DNA from: Acanthaster planci
Taxonomy: Eukaryota > Echinodermata > Asteroidea > Valvatida > Acanthasteridae
NCBI RefSeq assembly: GCF_001949145.1
Contig: NW_019091449.1
Coordinates: forward strand, 433,210 to 497,209
Length of the DNA: 64,000 bases
Direction: 5' to 3'
Positions within the stretch are counted from its first letter, which is position 1, and the number at the start of each line of letters is the position of its first letter. The position numbers and the translations under genes are program-made. Positions 54,001 to 63,882 of the stretch are shown here, piece after piece. Below the pieces are notes generated by a model. It was not told where the DNA came from. It ran no database searches and saw nothing but the letters and a program-made list of their open reading frames with translations.

Positions 54001-57000
54001 GAATCAAACGTAGCAACTCCTTACAGTACATCACTCCATGAACATCCACCTGGCATTGCTTGACCCATAAGTACCTGTTATTTTACCTCTTCCTGGTCGG
54101 TTGACCACGTTACATGCAGTTCACTAATCCAGGCTAGTGCCATGAGCTTGAACTATACGGTACAAGTGAAGCGTGCATGCAGTTTCTCCTGTTGGTCACA
54201 GTATTTCAGATTTTTTACCAATTCAGGTGCCCTGAATTACAAGACATTCAAAAGTTTCTTATTTATGTTTACGGCTGGTGCCCTGAATTACAAGACATTC
54301 AAAAGTTTCTTATTTAAGTTTACGGCTGGTGCCCTGAATTACAAGACATTCAAAAGTTTCTTATTTATGTTTACGGCTGGTGCCCTGAATTACAAGACAT
54401 TCAAAAGTTTCTTATTTATGTTTATGGCAGAAGATGGACAGGCAGGATCACATCAGGAAAATAAAACCCTCTTCAGATCCATTCACAGTCCCTCAACAGG
54501 CTTAGAATTTGTGCACTGATAGACCATCACCCACAACGGGAATATTTCCTCTACCTTTTCTTACTATATACTGCTTGCCAAAACACTACGCACATACAAA
54601 GCATGCAATGGTGTGTACTTGTAATGTGCTTGCTAAAAGTTAGTGGAGTTACCGTTACCACTCTGCTGAAGATGGCCTTTATGAAATGCCTCTCTCAAAG
54701 ACTGTCAATCTGGCCATCTTCCGTATCACCGTACTTCATTAAAATTTGAGAGGAAACTCAACAAAAGAGGATTTGCTTCACTTCAAATTTGCATGTTTTG
54801 CTCGACTGCAAAAAGTTTTAATGATGCTTTTACAAGAATACTGTAGAGAAATTATATTCAAGGATTTTGGCTCAACATTTACTTTTTAACAAGAATTGAA
54901 CATTGACCTTGATTGACACTGTAAAATAATGGATATTTCATTATGCAAATTGCATACTCCACCCTCTTTTCCAGGATTTGTGTTACAAGACTGTATGGAT
55001 GTGGGGGCCACTACCTCCATGGTTAAACCCCCACCTCGGACCACGCCCCCTTCCTCAACTTGATTAGGAACATAACGTAACATTATCACTCAGGAAATCT
55101 CTCGCAATTCGATTATCTCTGCCTTTGAAAACAATTAACCTGCTGTGAACTATGTACGCAGGGTAACCAAAGCACCATTCAACGTGGTTCGACGTCGCAC
55201 ATCTCCCTTTCAGATGAAACCCCTTCAGCAATCCAAAACGATCAGATAAAAATATTGGAAGAGTACCTGTGAGTGGACAAGGAGGCTTTACTTAATATTA
55301 CTTATAAAACCACAATAACCGGATGAGATAAAATATAACACAGTTCGGAGAAAATGAACATTTCACACAGGACCAATGGCAAAGACATCAAACCAATGAA
55401 ACCTAAGCATAGAAAGCATCATTTACAGGTACTTCTATATTCATGTGCCTTTTTGTGCCCTAAATGAAATGCAGCGTTCGTACTGCATAATAATTTCCAT
55501 TGGCAAATCTCATTGATTTTAACTACTGCAAGGAATGCCTGGCGTGATAACGTACAGCATGCATACATGTACACATATGTACATGTTACCTAATTGAGGC
55601 CGGATGGTGTGTAAACACACACAGTTTTTCTTATTTGTCAAAATGCATTTCAAGTGTGCGTGCCACACTGCTTAATATAGCTCATGGGTTGCCATCTGCT
55701 TTTCTGCCCGGCTTCCAAGGGCTGTGCAAGGGGTCGTGAACCTCAGGTTATGACCATTTTCTTTCCTATAGGGGATTGAAGACGTATAAACCAATAATTA
55801 CGGTCTACCCTATCTTTTGTCATGAAAGATTCCAATGTTTCCCAAGCAAGCTGAATGTCTATTGGATGATGGATGTAAAACTATATTTCCTTTGAGATGC
55901 TGTTTTCTCGGACTCAGAGAGACACTTATACTGCAGTAACTTGAAGGGATTGGTCCCCAGAAAGCATAGTTAAGTACTGGTTCAAGTTCTACGTCTTTAC
56001 TCCCCAGAACGGAAATGGTCGTAACCTACAGGTTCATGACCCCATTCACGGCCCATTGAGGACAGAAAAGTGGATGGCCGATTTTCAGCTGCCAGAAAAA
56101 AGAGGAAAAGTAAACCTGCTTTCTTTTGTTGCAGCAGAAAAGTAGAAAAATGCATTACAATCAAATGTTCCTTCTGCCGTGCTTTTGCGATGGCAGAAAA
56201 GTGGAATAGTCGAAAATTGAATGTTACAAAGACGTAAAATCTACTTTTTACTATTTTGATAGCAGAATAGCAGATGGCCACTTTTTTTCCTCCATGCACA
56301 ACCTGTTTTGTACATAACTTAGGTTCTACCTTCCCGACCCTGCTACGAACTACGCAGCAACAGGCTTCTCAAAAATTTGTTTTTAAACGTGTTCAACGAG
56401 CGTTATCTAGTTCGAGATACTAAAACGAGATCCCAGCATAAACTTGCGGTACATGATCCCCCAGTTCAATCAAACGCCTCGTAGTTCACACGGTATTTTT
56501 TAGTGCACCAACCTATACTTGAAGCTCGAACTCTGCACACAAAACTACAGTGCCAAGAAATGGGACTTCAAATTCACACAAAACAAATATACATAACATA
56601 GACTTATAAAAGATCTGGTGTCAAAATCATATTAAACCTCCAAACGTAGAGAGACTTCTGTCCTGCGATGTGCTGCAAGGTTATGCATGTTATAATTTTT
56701 ACGCTATGCAGGATCTGCCCACTTCAGGAATCTCAACCTTGCGACGTACCACTCGGTTGCCTGCTCGTACAATGACGTCGCAAACCCCAGCTGATCTGAT
56801 CCACGAATGGCCGTGAGAGCTGTGTCAATTGCGAGACCGTAGGGATGAGATTCTCCCGGTTTAAACTTCTAGAACGCACCCATTGCACAAACACATGTAC
56901 ATGTACATTTGTACATGTCACCATCTTTCACAATGTTTTAACCCTTCCACGAAATACCCGATAAGGTTACCCAAAATCATGCGATCGATACGCAAAATTA

Positions 57001-60000
57001 CACATACAGTAAATCACGGTTGGCAATTAGTATTTGAATAAAGCGCCTTCTGGTAAATACAGTGTTTTATCATTAAACAAAATATCCTGAAAAGCAAAAT
57101 TAATGAATATCAAACTAAGGAATAATAATTGATATGTCAAGATTTCATAAAATACGGACATCAACTACTTAAATCTCCGACGTTCTGGCACAAATTATCG
57201 ATATTTACGTCCAAATTCGTATGACTTGAAGGCTTATAGGCTGCTACTATGCATATTAATAAGTGACAAGTAAAATCCGCCCACTTATGCATATGGATCA
57301 TACACACTTTGACACAGTATGTCGAGTGCGCTACACACGGTCACGCAAAGTAGCGGTTTTTTTATTTCGATTTCGATGTCGACCTAGTCGAGTCGTCAAG
57401 GTAGGATTAAAAAAATGCATTTCATTTCCAAAATGAAAATTTTCTTTGACTGCACAAACTCTAATGCTGTTTTAAGAGGAACAATTAAGAAAAATTCTGT
57501 TTAAGATTTTTCACTCAATATTTTTACTTTTTATTAAAAAAGATTTTAGCACTGAATTTCATTCACACTGTAAAAATGCATTGATTGTTCAAATCACATA
57601 CCTCGCCCTTTTTCAAATATTCATGCTACAAGACTGTCAATAAATATAAATGTGCGTATGAAGTGATGGAATTAAATGGGTGCCAGTACCTCCATAGTTT
57701 AACCCCAACACATCACTGAGCAGGTGCCCTTCCCCAACTTGTGATTAGGAACACAGCGTAACATTACTACTTCTGAAATCTCATGCCATCTGATTATCTC
57801 TCGACAACAAACCTGCCGCGGACTATGTACATGTACCCAGGTTAACCAATATTACTTTGACATAATCGATCTGTCTTTCGAAATTACAGAAATGTGCAAT
57901 TACATATGGTCGCATGGCCATTTTGGAAGAATGCCTCTTATTAGACTGGGTGGCTTCACTCAATAATGACCACCACAACCAGATGAGTATAATACTGAAG
58001 TATGGAGAAAATGAACATGATCAACATTTCGCACGGTACTGATAGCAAAGACGTACCGATTCATAGATCAATGAAGCCTGAGCGTAGAAATCGTCACTTA
58101 CCTCCACATTCATGTGCTTTTTTTGCGACGCACTGAGATGAGTTGCTGTGATCGTAGTGCAAACAAAGTTGGACTAGCAAATCCCCGCCCAGTTTTATTA
58201 TTCCAAGGCACGCACAGCGCGATGCTGTTTCAATGTGCTTGATAATGTTCATCCCTCCAAACTTGGCGCCAGGACAGTTCAACAGTAGAGCAAGAAAACC
58301 TTTAGGCTACGCCGAACTACGCGGACAGCCTTGACAAAAAAAAATTAGTTACAAGCAATAACGAGAGCGCCAACACTTGGGTAAGACCAATGTAAACTTC
58401 ATTCACACATCCTTCAAATTCAAAATCGTCTCTAGGTGAAACACGGTGCTTTATAACCATGGAGATCCTTTTCATAGCTCCATGAACTAACACAAACTAG
58501 GTTAATTCGAACTATGCACATTTAATTATGAGTCCCAAGGAAAGGGATCACTGAATTTACACAAACAGTACATGTATATATTATGTTGACTTATCAAGAT
58601 CTGGTGCTAAAATACACATCAACCTCCAAATTTAGAAAGGATGCTGACCTCAGGTGTGCTGCAAGCTTTATGCATATTATGATTTTTATGCTAAGCAAGG
58701 CCCACTTACTCCACGAATCTCAACCCGGCGACGTGACTCGATCGCACGTCTTACACATAACGCACATAGAGCAAACCCGACTCAGTCCGGGATGGCCGTA
58801 CTTAGAACTGTTGACCCACAGCAAACTACGTACGCAGGAACATGTACAGTACATGTGCCTGCAAAATACTCCAGCACTTTCATACCCCCGTGACGATCTG
58901 ACAATCTTCTCCCTTTCGGAAGTTAAAGGAACCAGGAAATAGAAATGTTTTTATAAATTTTACTAAAACCCTTGAAATTGCATCTTTGGGTTTCAATTAA
59001 CCTCATTTTGAATTTAGTTTTTTGTTTTTAGTTTTAACCCATATTTTGATGCTTTTTAGGTTTTTATGCTAATGAATTTGCATATTCATGAGCAGAACTA
59101 TGATGTCATCCAAGGCACAGAATCTCAATGTTGCACTGATTTGTGCACAAGAAATTTCTAGATTTTTTTAACCACCCCTTGGTTCACATTCATGTACCAT
59201 TTTGTGCCATAGAAGAGTTTCAAGGCTTCGTATTGCCGCATATCGTTAACAATGGCAAATCATGCCTTTTCAGTGCGCCTCGAATCGCGTGATTTCATTA
59301 AGACATGAAACATCATTCTGTTATAAAGATAATCACTTGCTTTTGGGCATGTGATTAGTAAGGGGTATTGCAGCATACCTGTGTCCAAAAATTGTTTATC
59401 TCTATGGAGTGAATTTTTTTATGTGTGGCCTTTGACAGAAGTGGCAAGTTTCTTTTGCAGTCCAGTGTATATCCACATTCATACACTATTCGGTGACGCA
59501 CACGAATTGCAAGCAATACGGCACACATCATTTACCCTTGGAACGTGTATGCAAAACACACACGTGCTCGCTCGACTGTTCATCACAACCGTCGATCTAG
59601 CATACACACTTCAAATTTGCCAGACACAGATACAAGTCCATAACATGCATGTAAATATACACAAATGTACAATACGCGGGATGATCTACGTAATTTTATC
59701 ACTGAGTTATCACAAACCTGCCGCGAACTACGCTGGCAGGCTTGACAAAAATTTATTAAGTTGATCAAATCTTTAGCGAATAGTAACTACTTCTACGAGC
59801 GAGTCCAATTTGATCAACAACCGCCTCTTAGTTAACACGGTGCTTTTTTGACTCCCTAAATTAAACACGAATTCTAGAACTATGCACATCAAACTAAAAA
59901 CGCCAACAAAAGAGATTATTAATTCACACAATACAAGTATATATTACGTCGAATTATCACGGGCTGATGCCGAAATTCACTGTTAGTCCAGAATTTAGAG

Positions 60001-63000
60001 AGGATTTTGTAGCACGAAGCACGGCAAGGCTTATGCATATTAACATATTATGCTAATGTAGGCCCGCCTATATCTCAACCTGGCGACGTGCCTCCATCGC
60101 GCTCTGCGACCGACATGGGCCGGTGCACAGGTGTACTTGTACATGTACATGTACAAGTACGTGCTTTACGGTAGATGTACATGTACATGTACTGTGCTCT
60201 AAATGTACATGTACATATACATGTGCGTACACGTACAGTACATGTACATGTACACAGTACAGTCATATACCGCGCGCGCGGTACACGACCGGGCCGTTGA
60301 ATGCCGTTTCAAATATGAGAGACGGGACGGTGGGAACGAGGTTTAAACTCCCAATCGCGCGGAAGCTGAAGACACACCGACGATGCTATGAATGATGTAA
60401 CTTAACAAGCGACCATGCCTGCCTCACAACCTATACATAACAATAACAACCTTTGAGAGTGATTAGCCGCCCAATAAAGCACACAGTACAGTTTCCTAAC
60501 ATCAGCGCAACCTGCACGAAAAGTAAATTACACTTGATGTACAACAATGTTTGGAAAAAAAGCTTCCGAGCAAAATGGGTGTTTTATCATCAATGACACA
60601 TCCTGAACAGTCACATTAATGCATATCAAAATGCACGAATAAAGAACTTAATACATAACAAATTCCAGACAAAATCTTAGACGATGTATTAGGGAACTCT
60701 TTCCCTTGGTTTTTTTTGCTCCGTGTCCTGCTTGCCTTAAGCTGTCTCGATCAGTCACATGCCTTTGCTGTCTGTTCTGGTCCTCTTGTAACATTCGCTT
60801 AATCCTTTATGCAGGCAAGATTATGGCTTTATACTTTATTTCAGTTGTAATTCAGTACATGTACCATGTAAATTCTTATTAAATGATTAGTCGGCGTTTT
60901 CATGGGATGATCCAACAGTCAGTCAATTTTCAATCAATGTCATTCCTCTTGAGGTTGGACTCCTCTCAATATTTAATTAATTACAGAAACGAGTGTCATA
61001 TGGGCTTGTCGATCGTGTCTTTTGCAACCAGTTTGATGGGACCATGTCCTAAAACAGAAAATATGGACACTTTGGGGTATTCAAAAGTTGGCACCAGGCC
61101 ATTCAGACATTTCCATTGAACTGATTTGTATGAGTTGTAATAAAAAGTTGTGTATTTCTTTTGCAAGTCAAACAAAACTTGACTTACACACCTCAACCGA
61201 ATCAAACCAGCAACATAAAAGTCAAAACTTCAACGACAAAACGGGGGAGGGGGGGTGCACTTGGATGAACTTACCAAACATGATGACTCCCACTGACCAC
61301 AAGTCCACTTTGGCATCGTACCTGCCCTCGCAGATGATCTCCGGAGCCATGTACAGCGGTGAGCCTCGCAGAGAATCTGCCCGCACATCCTCTGTCATGT
61401 ACAAGGCAAAACCAAAATCTGCGGGAAGAATATAAAACTTGCAACAAATTTTAGGCATGATGGTTGTAATCGTTTCATTTCACAGTTTAAAATCAAAAGA
61501 GTCGCTCTGAAATTTATACATGACAGAAAATGCAGTGGGGGGGTGGTGGCTGGTAAGTTACTGACATATTCGCAGTGTTTCCCTAGTGGGTTTATACATG
61601 TATTCTTGCCATGTCTTGAGCACTTCACAACTTGGTCTTTACTAAACTAGCTTATCAGACCCTGTGGACACCAAATTTGGTCACCCTTACTGACCTGCTA
61701 GCTTGAGTACTGGGTCGTAGGAGTTGGACAGGAGAAGATTCTGTGGTTTCAAGTCCATGTGGGTGATGTTTTCCAACTGTAGATGGTGTAGAGCACTCGC
61801 TGGAAATAATTCAAACCATTGGATCATAAATAATTACATTCACAGAACAATGACACCGTATAAATGTGGTAAAAGCGTGTTCTTGTGTTGTGTTGAACAC
61901 TGGCCCTTGGACTTTACGGAAAATGTGAATGGCTTTGGAGTTGCAAAGGGCACCATGTAGGAGAGAAAACAAAGCAAAAATACTTAAAGTGTTCGGTAAC
62001 AAATGTTTATAAAATTCCAAGAAAATCATCATTTTCATCCATGCTTTGTTAGTTTATTTACGACTTGTATAAAATCTCAACAACTCTTACTGCCAAAATG
62101 GCAATGTGACAGACGTAACGATGAGAAAGTTCCTTGATAATGCTTACTGTACAATAACGAACACCTTCTTGTCTACAGATTGTTACAAACTCACCGATTT
62201 GTCTGACAAAGACCCGGACTGTCTGCTCTGGTAAAGCTTGCTTAGTCCGGACAAAATGAGACATATCCCCTCCACTACAGTACTCCATGATGAGGTAAAT
62301 GTAGGAATCATCCCACTGTTTGAAAAACAAGGAGGTTAGTCCAAAGTATGTAATCCAGTTATCAAACTATTTGTGGAGCAATGCCAGGCTTAGATGGACG
62401 GGTGGCCTTACTGCATATTACATCTACTTGTTGGATGCAAGTGATCAGTCAGCAGGATCAGTCCATCGCACAGCATCATCGGTTGATCCCTTGAGAAATT
62501 TGTACTCAACTTCCCATTTCCAAATTTTGAACCACGAATTAAGACAAAGGAGACATTGGCTGACGGGGGAAGGACCAACAGATGGTATAGCAATATTTAC
62601 TGACAGCACAGCATTCCACTAATTTCCTTTTAAATGTAGGCTGAAAACCTGCTTAAGTCTGGCAAGGCTCAAGTCAAATTAGGAGCCTTTCTAGTTTTGG
62701 ACTCAGTGGATTACTGTCTACTTTTTACAGTTTTTCCTGAGGATTAGAACGCAATGTCAACACGGGTAATGGGGGCAGGAACTCCTGGGGCCTCTGACGC
62801 ATGACAAACCTGGAAATCTCTGAGCTCCACAATGTGTTCATGCTTGATGTGTTTGAGGATCTCTATTTCCGTCAAGAGGTTCTCCACCGAGTTTTTGCTA
62901 AGGCTGCTCTTGAGGACACATTTGACAGCAACTACCTCACGCTGCTGGCCCTGGAAGAGAAAACAAGCACCTGACGGTCGCCCCCAGCTTTTCACAATAA

Positions 63001-63882
63001 TTAGCAGCACTATCAAAACAATCATGTTACACCTTAACTATACTAAACGGTCCCAACAATTGTGCTGTAGTTGGTTGACTGGACCATCCGTAATCAAATG
63101 AGCCAGTGTGTGCCTTGGCATGTGCCATTTATTGTCATTAATTTTGTATATCAGTAATATATGCTAGCTAGCAGAACCTTGTTGGATAATGGATGAAATG
63201 TCAGTCCAAAGGCTGGTTCAGGCTTCAGACAAATTTGAAAACGAAGCAAATTTAACGTCCTGAAATATTTGCAGAGAAATTTCAGTCGAGTTGAAGTGAG
63301 CACGGTGAAGAAACTGAGAAATTTAAGCTACGCTACTAGTTTGGTAAGGAGCCCAAATGAGCTAGATATTTAAATCAATTTTCAACACACATTTATGTGT
63401 AGTTATTTGAAATTAAGAATATTTTGACAAGTTTGACAACGCGGAAAAAATCGCAAGAATGATTACTGTATCACTAATATCAGTGTTTATGATAGTGTAA
63501 GAATTATATGGGTGATATGAAATTAGATTAATTCGGAAAATAAATACAGTGGGCCTACAGTGTGTTTTCCCCAGCAAACTGTGGTGACTCATGATTTGAG
63601 TAATGACGATCCCTGACTAGGCCAGAGTGTAAACAGATAGGGCTCGGGTGCGGTGCAGCACGTTGGACTCCACCAGAATGTCCGAGGCATAAGAACACAC
63701 CGCACTCTGGCAGTCTCCTGCGAAAATAACAACTTTCTTTCAGATGATTTGTATTTCATATACAACATGACGACACCCACCTTCCTATACGCCTTGTACA
63801 CTGTCGCGTACGACCCACTTCCTAGTTTTTCTGTGAAGATAAACCCGTTTAGTTTGGGTTGTTTCGCAGACGAAGCAGCCAT
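44822..63882 (-). CDS. ULK3: ULK3 serine/threonine kinase, 12 coding exons (joined)
   Basis: Twelve exons on the minus strand join in phase at GT-AG borders to 1440 nt, giving 479 residues and a TAG stop; vertebrate ULK3 is about 472. Seen: Gly-rich loop GSGSYATV (21-28), VAVK lysine K44, alpha-C glutamate E62, catalytic loop HMDLKPQN (135-142) with D137, DFG (157-159), APE (181-183), and DLWSVG (195-200). The kinase domain is about 14-270. MIT domain 1 is about 285-350 and MIT domain 2 about 380-452. In the known family, ULK3 is a cytosolic kinase acting in the ESCRT-III abscission checkpoint through its MIT domains, and also in GLI/Hedgehog signalling and autophagy; the function here is by homology. 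The HRD arginine is Met, matching the non-RD character of ULK3 (Leu in vertebrates). The start has a good context (gcaATGG) and sits 13 residues before the kinase fold. The order of domains and the conserved C-terminal ESVR segment separate it from ULK1, ULK2 and ULK4. Confidence 0.95.
45265..46032. other. Assembly gap (768 N)
   Basis: Run of N inside ULK3 intron 11. A minisatellite begins about 350 bp to its right, so a repeat-related assembly break is plausible. Confidence 0.99.
46388..46655. repeat. 11-bp minisatellite, unit CCCAAGTCAGT
   Basis: About 24 head-to-tail copies of an 11-bp unit. Near the left end two units are 10 bp, and variants carry GGCAG or TTAG. One N lies inside at 46532. 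The open frame across it (11-residue periodic peptide rich in Ser, Gln, Val, Pro) is a by-product of the repeat. Confidence 0.95.
46822..46889 (-). CDS. ULK3: ULK3 exon 11 (MIT domain 2, helix 1)
   Basis: Completes D375 and encodes residues 376-397, [20 protein letters not shown] and on to Gln. It matches the LLAALEVASAAM helix position in vertebrate ULK3. Acceptor TTAACAG, donor GTGAGT, phase 0 at the 3' end. Confidence 0.88.
46890..48040 (-). other. ULK3 intron 10
   Basis: 1151 bp. It holds two adjacent perfect hairpins (47188-47245) and a CpG-richer stretch at about 47440-47900 flanked by short inverted sequences (AGCGGCGTTCTAGC on the left; AGCAGTGTTCTAGC on the other strand at the right). 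Confidence 0.85.
47188..47245. repeat. Two adjacent perfect hairpins
   Basis: Hairpin 1: arms TCCTTCACAT / ATGTGAAGGA (47188-47197, 47201-47210) with a 3-nt loop. Hairpin 2: arms CAACCTGTCTCCCC / GGGGAGACAGGTTG (47212-47225, 47232-47245) with a 6-nt loop. They lie one base apart in ULK3 intron 10. Confidence 0.9.
48041..48164 (-). CDS. ULK3: ULK3 exon 10 (end of MIT 1, inter-MIT linker)
   Basis: Residues 334-374 plus one base. [15 protein letters not shown] is MIT helix 3. The rest is a Pro/Gln-rich linker ([20 protein letters not shown]) that would be flexible. Acceptor CTTTCAG, donor GTAACT. Confidence 0.9.
48165..48600 (-). other. ULK3 intron 9
   Basis: 436 bp. It holds the tRNA-derived SINE at about 48250-48415. 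Confidence 0.85.
48250..48415 (+). mobile_element. tRNA-derived SINE in ULK3 intron 9
   Basis: The head resembles a tRNA: A-box-like TGGTCTAGTGGTGAGG near 48263 and B-box-like GGTTCACATTC near 48307. The body then carries CACTCGGGAGTATCAAACGG and TACCAGCAAT, a type of segment common behind tRNA heads in animal SINEs. No clear A-tail or target duplication is seen. Confidence 0.5.
48601..48641 (-). CDS. ULK3: ULK3 exon 9 (41-nt micro-exon, MIT 1 helix 3 start)
   Basis: Completes F320 and encodes [13 protein letters not shown] (321-333). The acceptor is TTTTACAG and the donor GTTTGT. It is only 41 nt, and skipping it would shift the frame into exon 10. The DAQRKE string is shared with vertebrate ULK3, so the exon is well supported despite its size. 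Confidence 0.9.
48642..49046 (-). other. ULK3 intron 8
   Basis: 405 bp, GTAAGC to TTTTACAG. No recognisable content. Confidence 0.85.
49047..49152 (-). CDS. ULK3: ULK3 exon 8 (MIT domain 1, helices 1-2)
   Basis: Residues 285-319 plus one base. It encodes [20 protein letters not shown] and [14 protein letters not shown], the typical first two helices of an MIT domain. I chose donor GTAAGC, one base after the CAG codon, because it gives Phe then EKDAQRKE in the next exon, matching the HYE-DAQRKE segment of vertebrate ULK3. Confidence 0.93.
49153..50444 (-). other. ULK3 intron 7
   Basis: 1292 bp, GT-AG. It contains the 246-bp MITE copy at 49381-49626 and a poly-G tract near 49750. Nothing else is recognised. 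Confidence 0.85.
49381..49626 (-). mobile_element. MITE, 246 bp, family copy 2 (ULK3 intron 7)
   Basis: Terminal inverted repeats: GTAATTCCGGAAATTA on the left, TAATTTCTGGAATTAC on the right. The interior, read on the minus strand, matches the element at 19433-19678 along its length, including GTCCAAAAGTGTGACATTTT. No coding capacity. The target-site duplication is unclear. Confidence 0.8.
50445..50600 (-). CDS. ULK3: ULK3 exon 7 (end of kinase domain)
   Basis: Residues 233-284. It contains [19 protein letters not shown], with the conserved C-lobe arginine, and [14 protein letters not shown], which closes the kinase fold and leads to the linker. Acceptor GGTCCAG, donor GTAAGT, phase 0 both ends (52 codons). 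Confidence 0.95.
50601..52238 (-). other. ULK3 intron 6
   Basis: 1638 bp, GT-AG. It contains the inverted-repeat element at 51665-52120; the remainder (50601-51660) shows nothing I recognise. Confidence 0.85.
51665..52120. mobile_element. Inverted-repeat (MITE or foldback-like) element
   Basis: The left arm (51665-51752) and right arm (52051-52120) are imperfect inverted copies. They share GGGCGGC/GGGTGGC, TTCTCG, TTGTTCTTG, GCTCGAAC and GGGAACA in the same order when one arm is reversed. About 300 bp lie between. The element is CpG-rich compared with its flanks. I could not identify a target-site duplication, so the exact ends are uncertain. Confidence 0.5.
52239..52321 (-). CDS. ULK3: ULK3 exon 6 (kinase C-lobe)
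   Basis: Completes E205 and encodes residues 206-232: [20 protein letters not shown] and onward to a glutamine. It aligns with the ALFGQPPFASRSF region of vertebrate ULK3. Acceptor TCAACAG, donor GTAAGT. At 83 nt it is short; homology and phase identified it. Confidence 0.93.
54226..54427. repeat. 51-bp minisatellite, about four copies
   Basis: Copies begin at 54226, 54277, 54328 and 54379 with GGTGCCCTGAATTAC and are nearly identical. Because 51 is a multiple of 3, the array stays open as a 17-residue repeat. It lies in ULK3 intron 5, antisense to it, and no other sign of coding is seen. Confidence 0.95.
54726..60120. repeat. Diverged multi-copy module in ULK3 intron 5
   Basis: Sub-blocks recur in the same order and orientation. 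L blocks: about 54726-55138 and 57410-57811, sharing GATTAGGAACA and CGTAACATTA. M blocks: about 55163-55500 and 57842-58180, sharing GGAGAAAATGAACAT. C blocks: about 56365-56750, 58335-58750 and 59745-60100, sharing AGATCTGGTG (first two), TTATGCAT and ATCTCAACC near a GCGACGT. A 24-bp-type motif (CCTGC, core GAACTACG or GGACTATG, GCAGG end) punctuates them at 55139, 56339, 57812, 58308, 58816 and 59717, with one or more bases changed in several copies. I do not recognise the family. Confidence 0.7.
60130..60256. repeat. TGTACATGTACA-rich palindromic repeat
   Basis: Repeated ACATGT/TGTACA strings broken by short spacers. Similar but shorter runs lie at 37080-37140, 37675-37790, 32148-32167 and 56895-56920. 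Low-complexity, self-complementary DNA. Confidence 0.9.
60268..60283. repeat. 16-bp CG palindrome
   Basis: TACCGCGCGCGCGGTA is a perfect palindrome with an alternating CG core that can form Z-DNA. It follows the TACATGTAC-rich stretch. Confidence 0.9.
61275..61418 (-). CDS. ULK3: ULK3 exon 5 (DFG to APE, activation segment)
   Basis: Completes D157 and encodes residues 158-204. It contains DFGFALYM, the segment [11 protein letters not shown] and [10 protein letters not shown]. Acceptor CCCGCAG, donor GTAAGT. The 8953-bp intron 5 follows. Confidence 0.95.
61695..61799 (-). CDS. ULK3: ULK3 exon 4 (catalytic loop)
   Basis: Completes codon 122 (Ala), encodes residues 123-156 and gives the first base of the DFG aspartate codon. 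The catalytic loop reads [13 protein letters not shown], with Asp137 and Asn142. This exon is too short to appear as a long open frame; it was found from the phases of its neighbours. Acceptor TTTCCAG, donor GTCAGT. Confidence 0.92.
61800..62194 (-). other. ULK3 intron 3
   Basis: 395 bp, GT-AG. Nothing recognisable inside. Confidence 0.85.
62195..62315 (-). CDS. ULK3: ULK3 exon 3 (hinge, N-to-C lobe)
   Basis: Residues 82-121 plus the first base of codon 122. It contains the hinge [11 protein letters not shown], strongly like the vertebrate ULK3 hinge. Donor GTGAGT; ends in phase 1. Confidence 0.95.
62316..62809 (-). other. ULK3 intron 2
   Basis: 494 bp, GT-AG. Nothing recognisable inside. 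Confidence 0.85.
62810..62950 (-). CDS. ULK3: ULK3 exon 2 (VAVK lysine, alpha-C helix)
   Basis: Residues 35-81. The acceptor is a pyrimidine-rich tract ending TTCCAG and the donor is GTTTGT. It contains REVVAVKC with the ATP-binding lysine K44 and [13 protein letters not shown] with the salt-bridge glutamate. Phase 0 at both ends (47 codons). Confidence 0.95.
62951..63780 (-). other. ULK3 intron 1
   Basis: 830 bp between exons 1 and 2, AT-rich. I see no further gene or clear repeat in it. Confidence 0.85.
63781..63882 (-). CDS. ULK3: ULK3 exon 1 (start codon, Gly-rich loop)
   Basis: Residues 1-34, from ATG at 63882 to the lysine before donor GTGGGT. It encodes the N-terminus and the nucleotide-binding loop GSGSYATV. 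It ends in phase 0. Upstream sequence to the window edge is presumed 5' UTR and promoter. Confidence 0.93.

Larger units (their letters stand above)
52322..61274 (-). other. ULK3 intron 5 (8953 bp, repeat-rich)
   Basis: The longest intron in the gene, in the activation-segment region of the kinase. It holds the 51-bp minisatellite (54226-54427), a diverged multi-copy module (about 54.7-60.1 kb), TACATGTAC-rich DNA and a CG palindrome near 60.27 kb. No open frame in it resembles a known protein. Confidence 0.88.

Noticed and set aside
56030-56290. Recurring CAGAAAAGTGGA-like strings
   Set aside because: Short, irregular repeats; could not be resolved into a unit or element.
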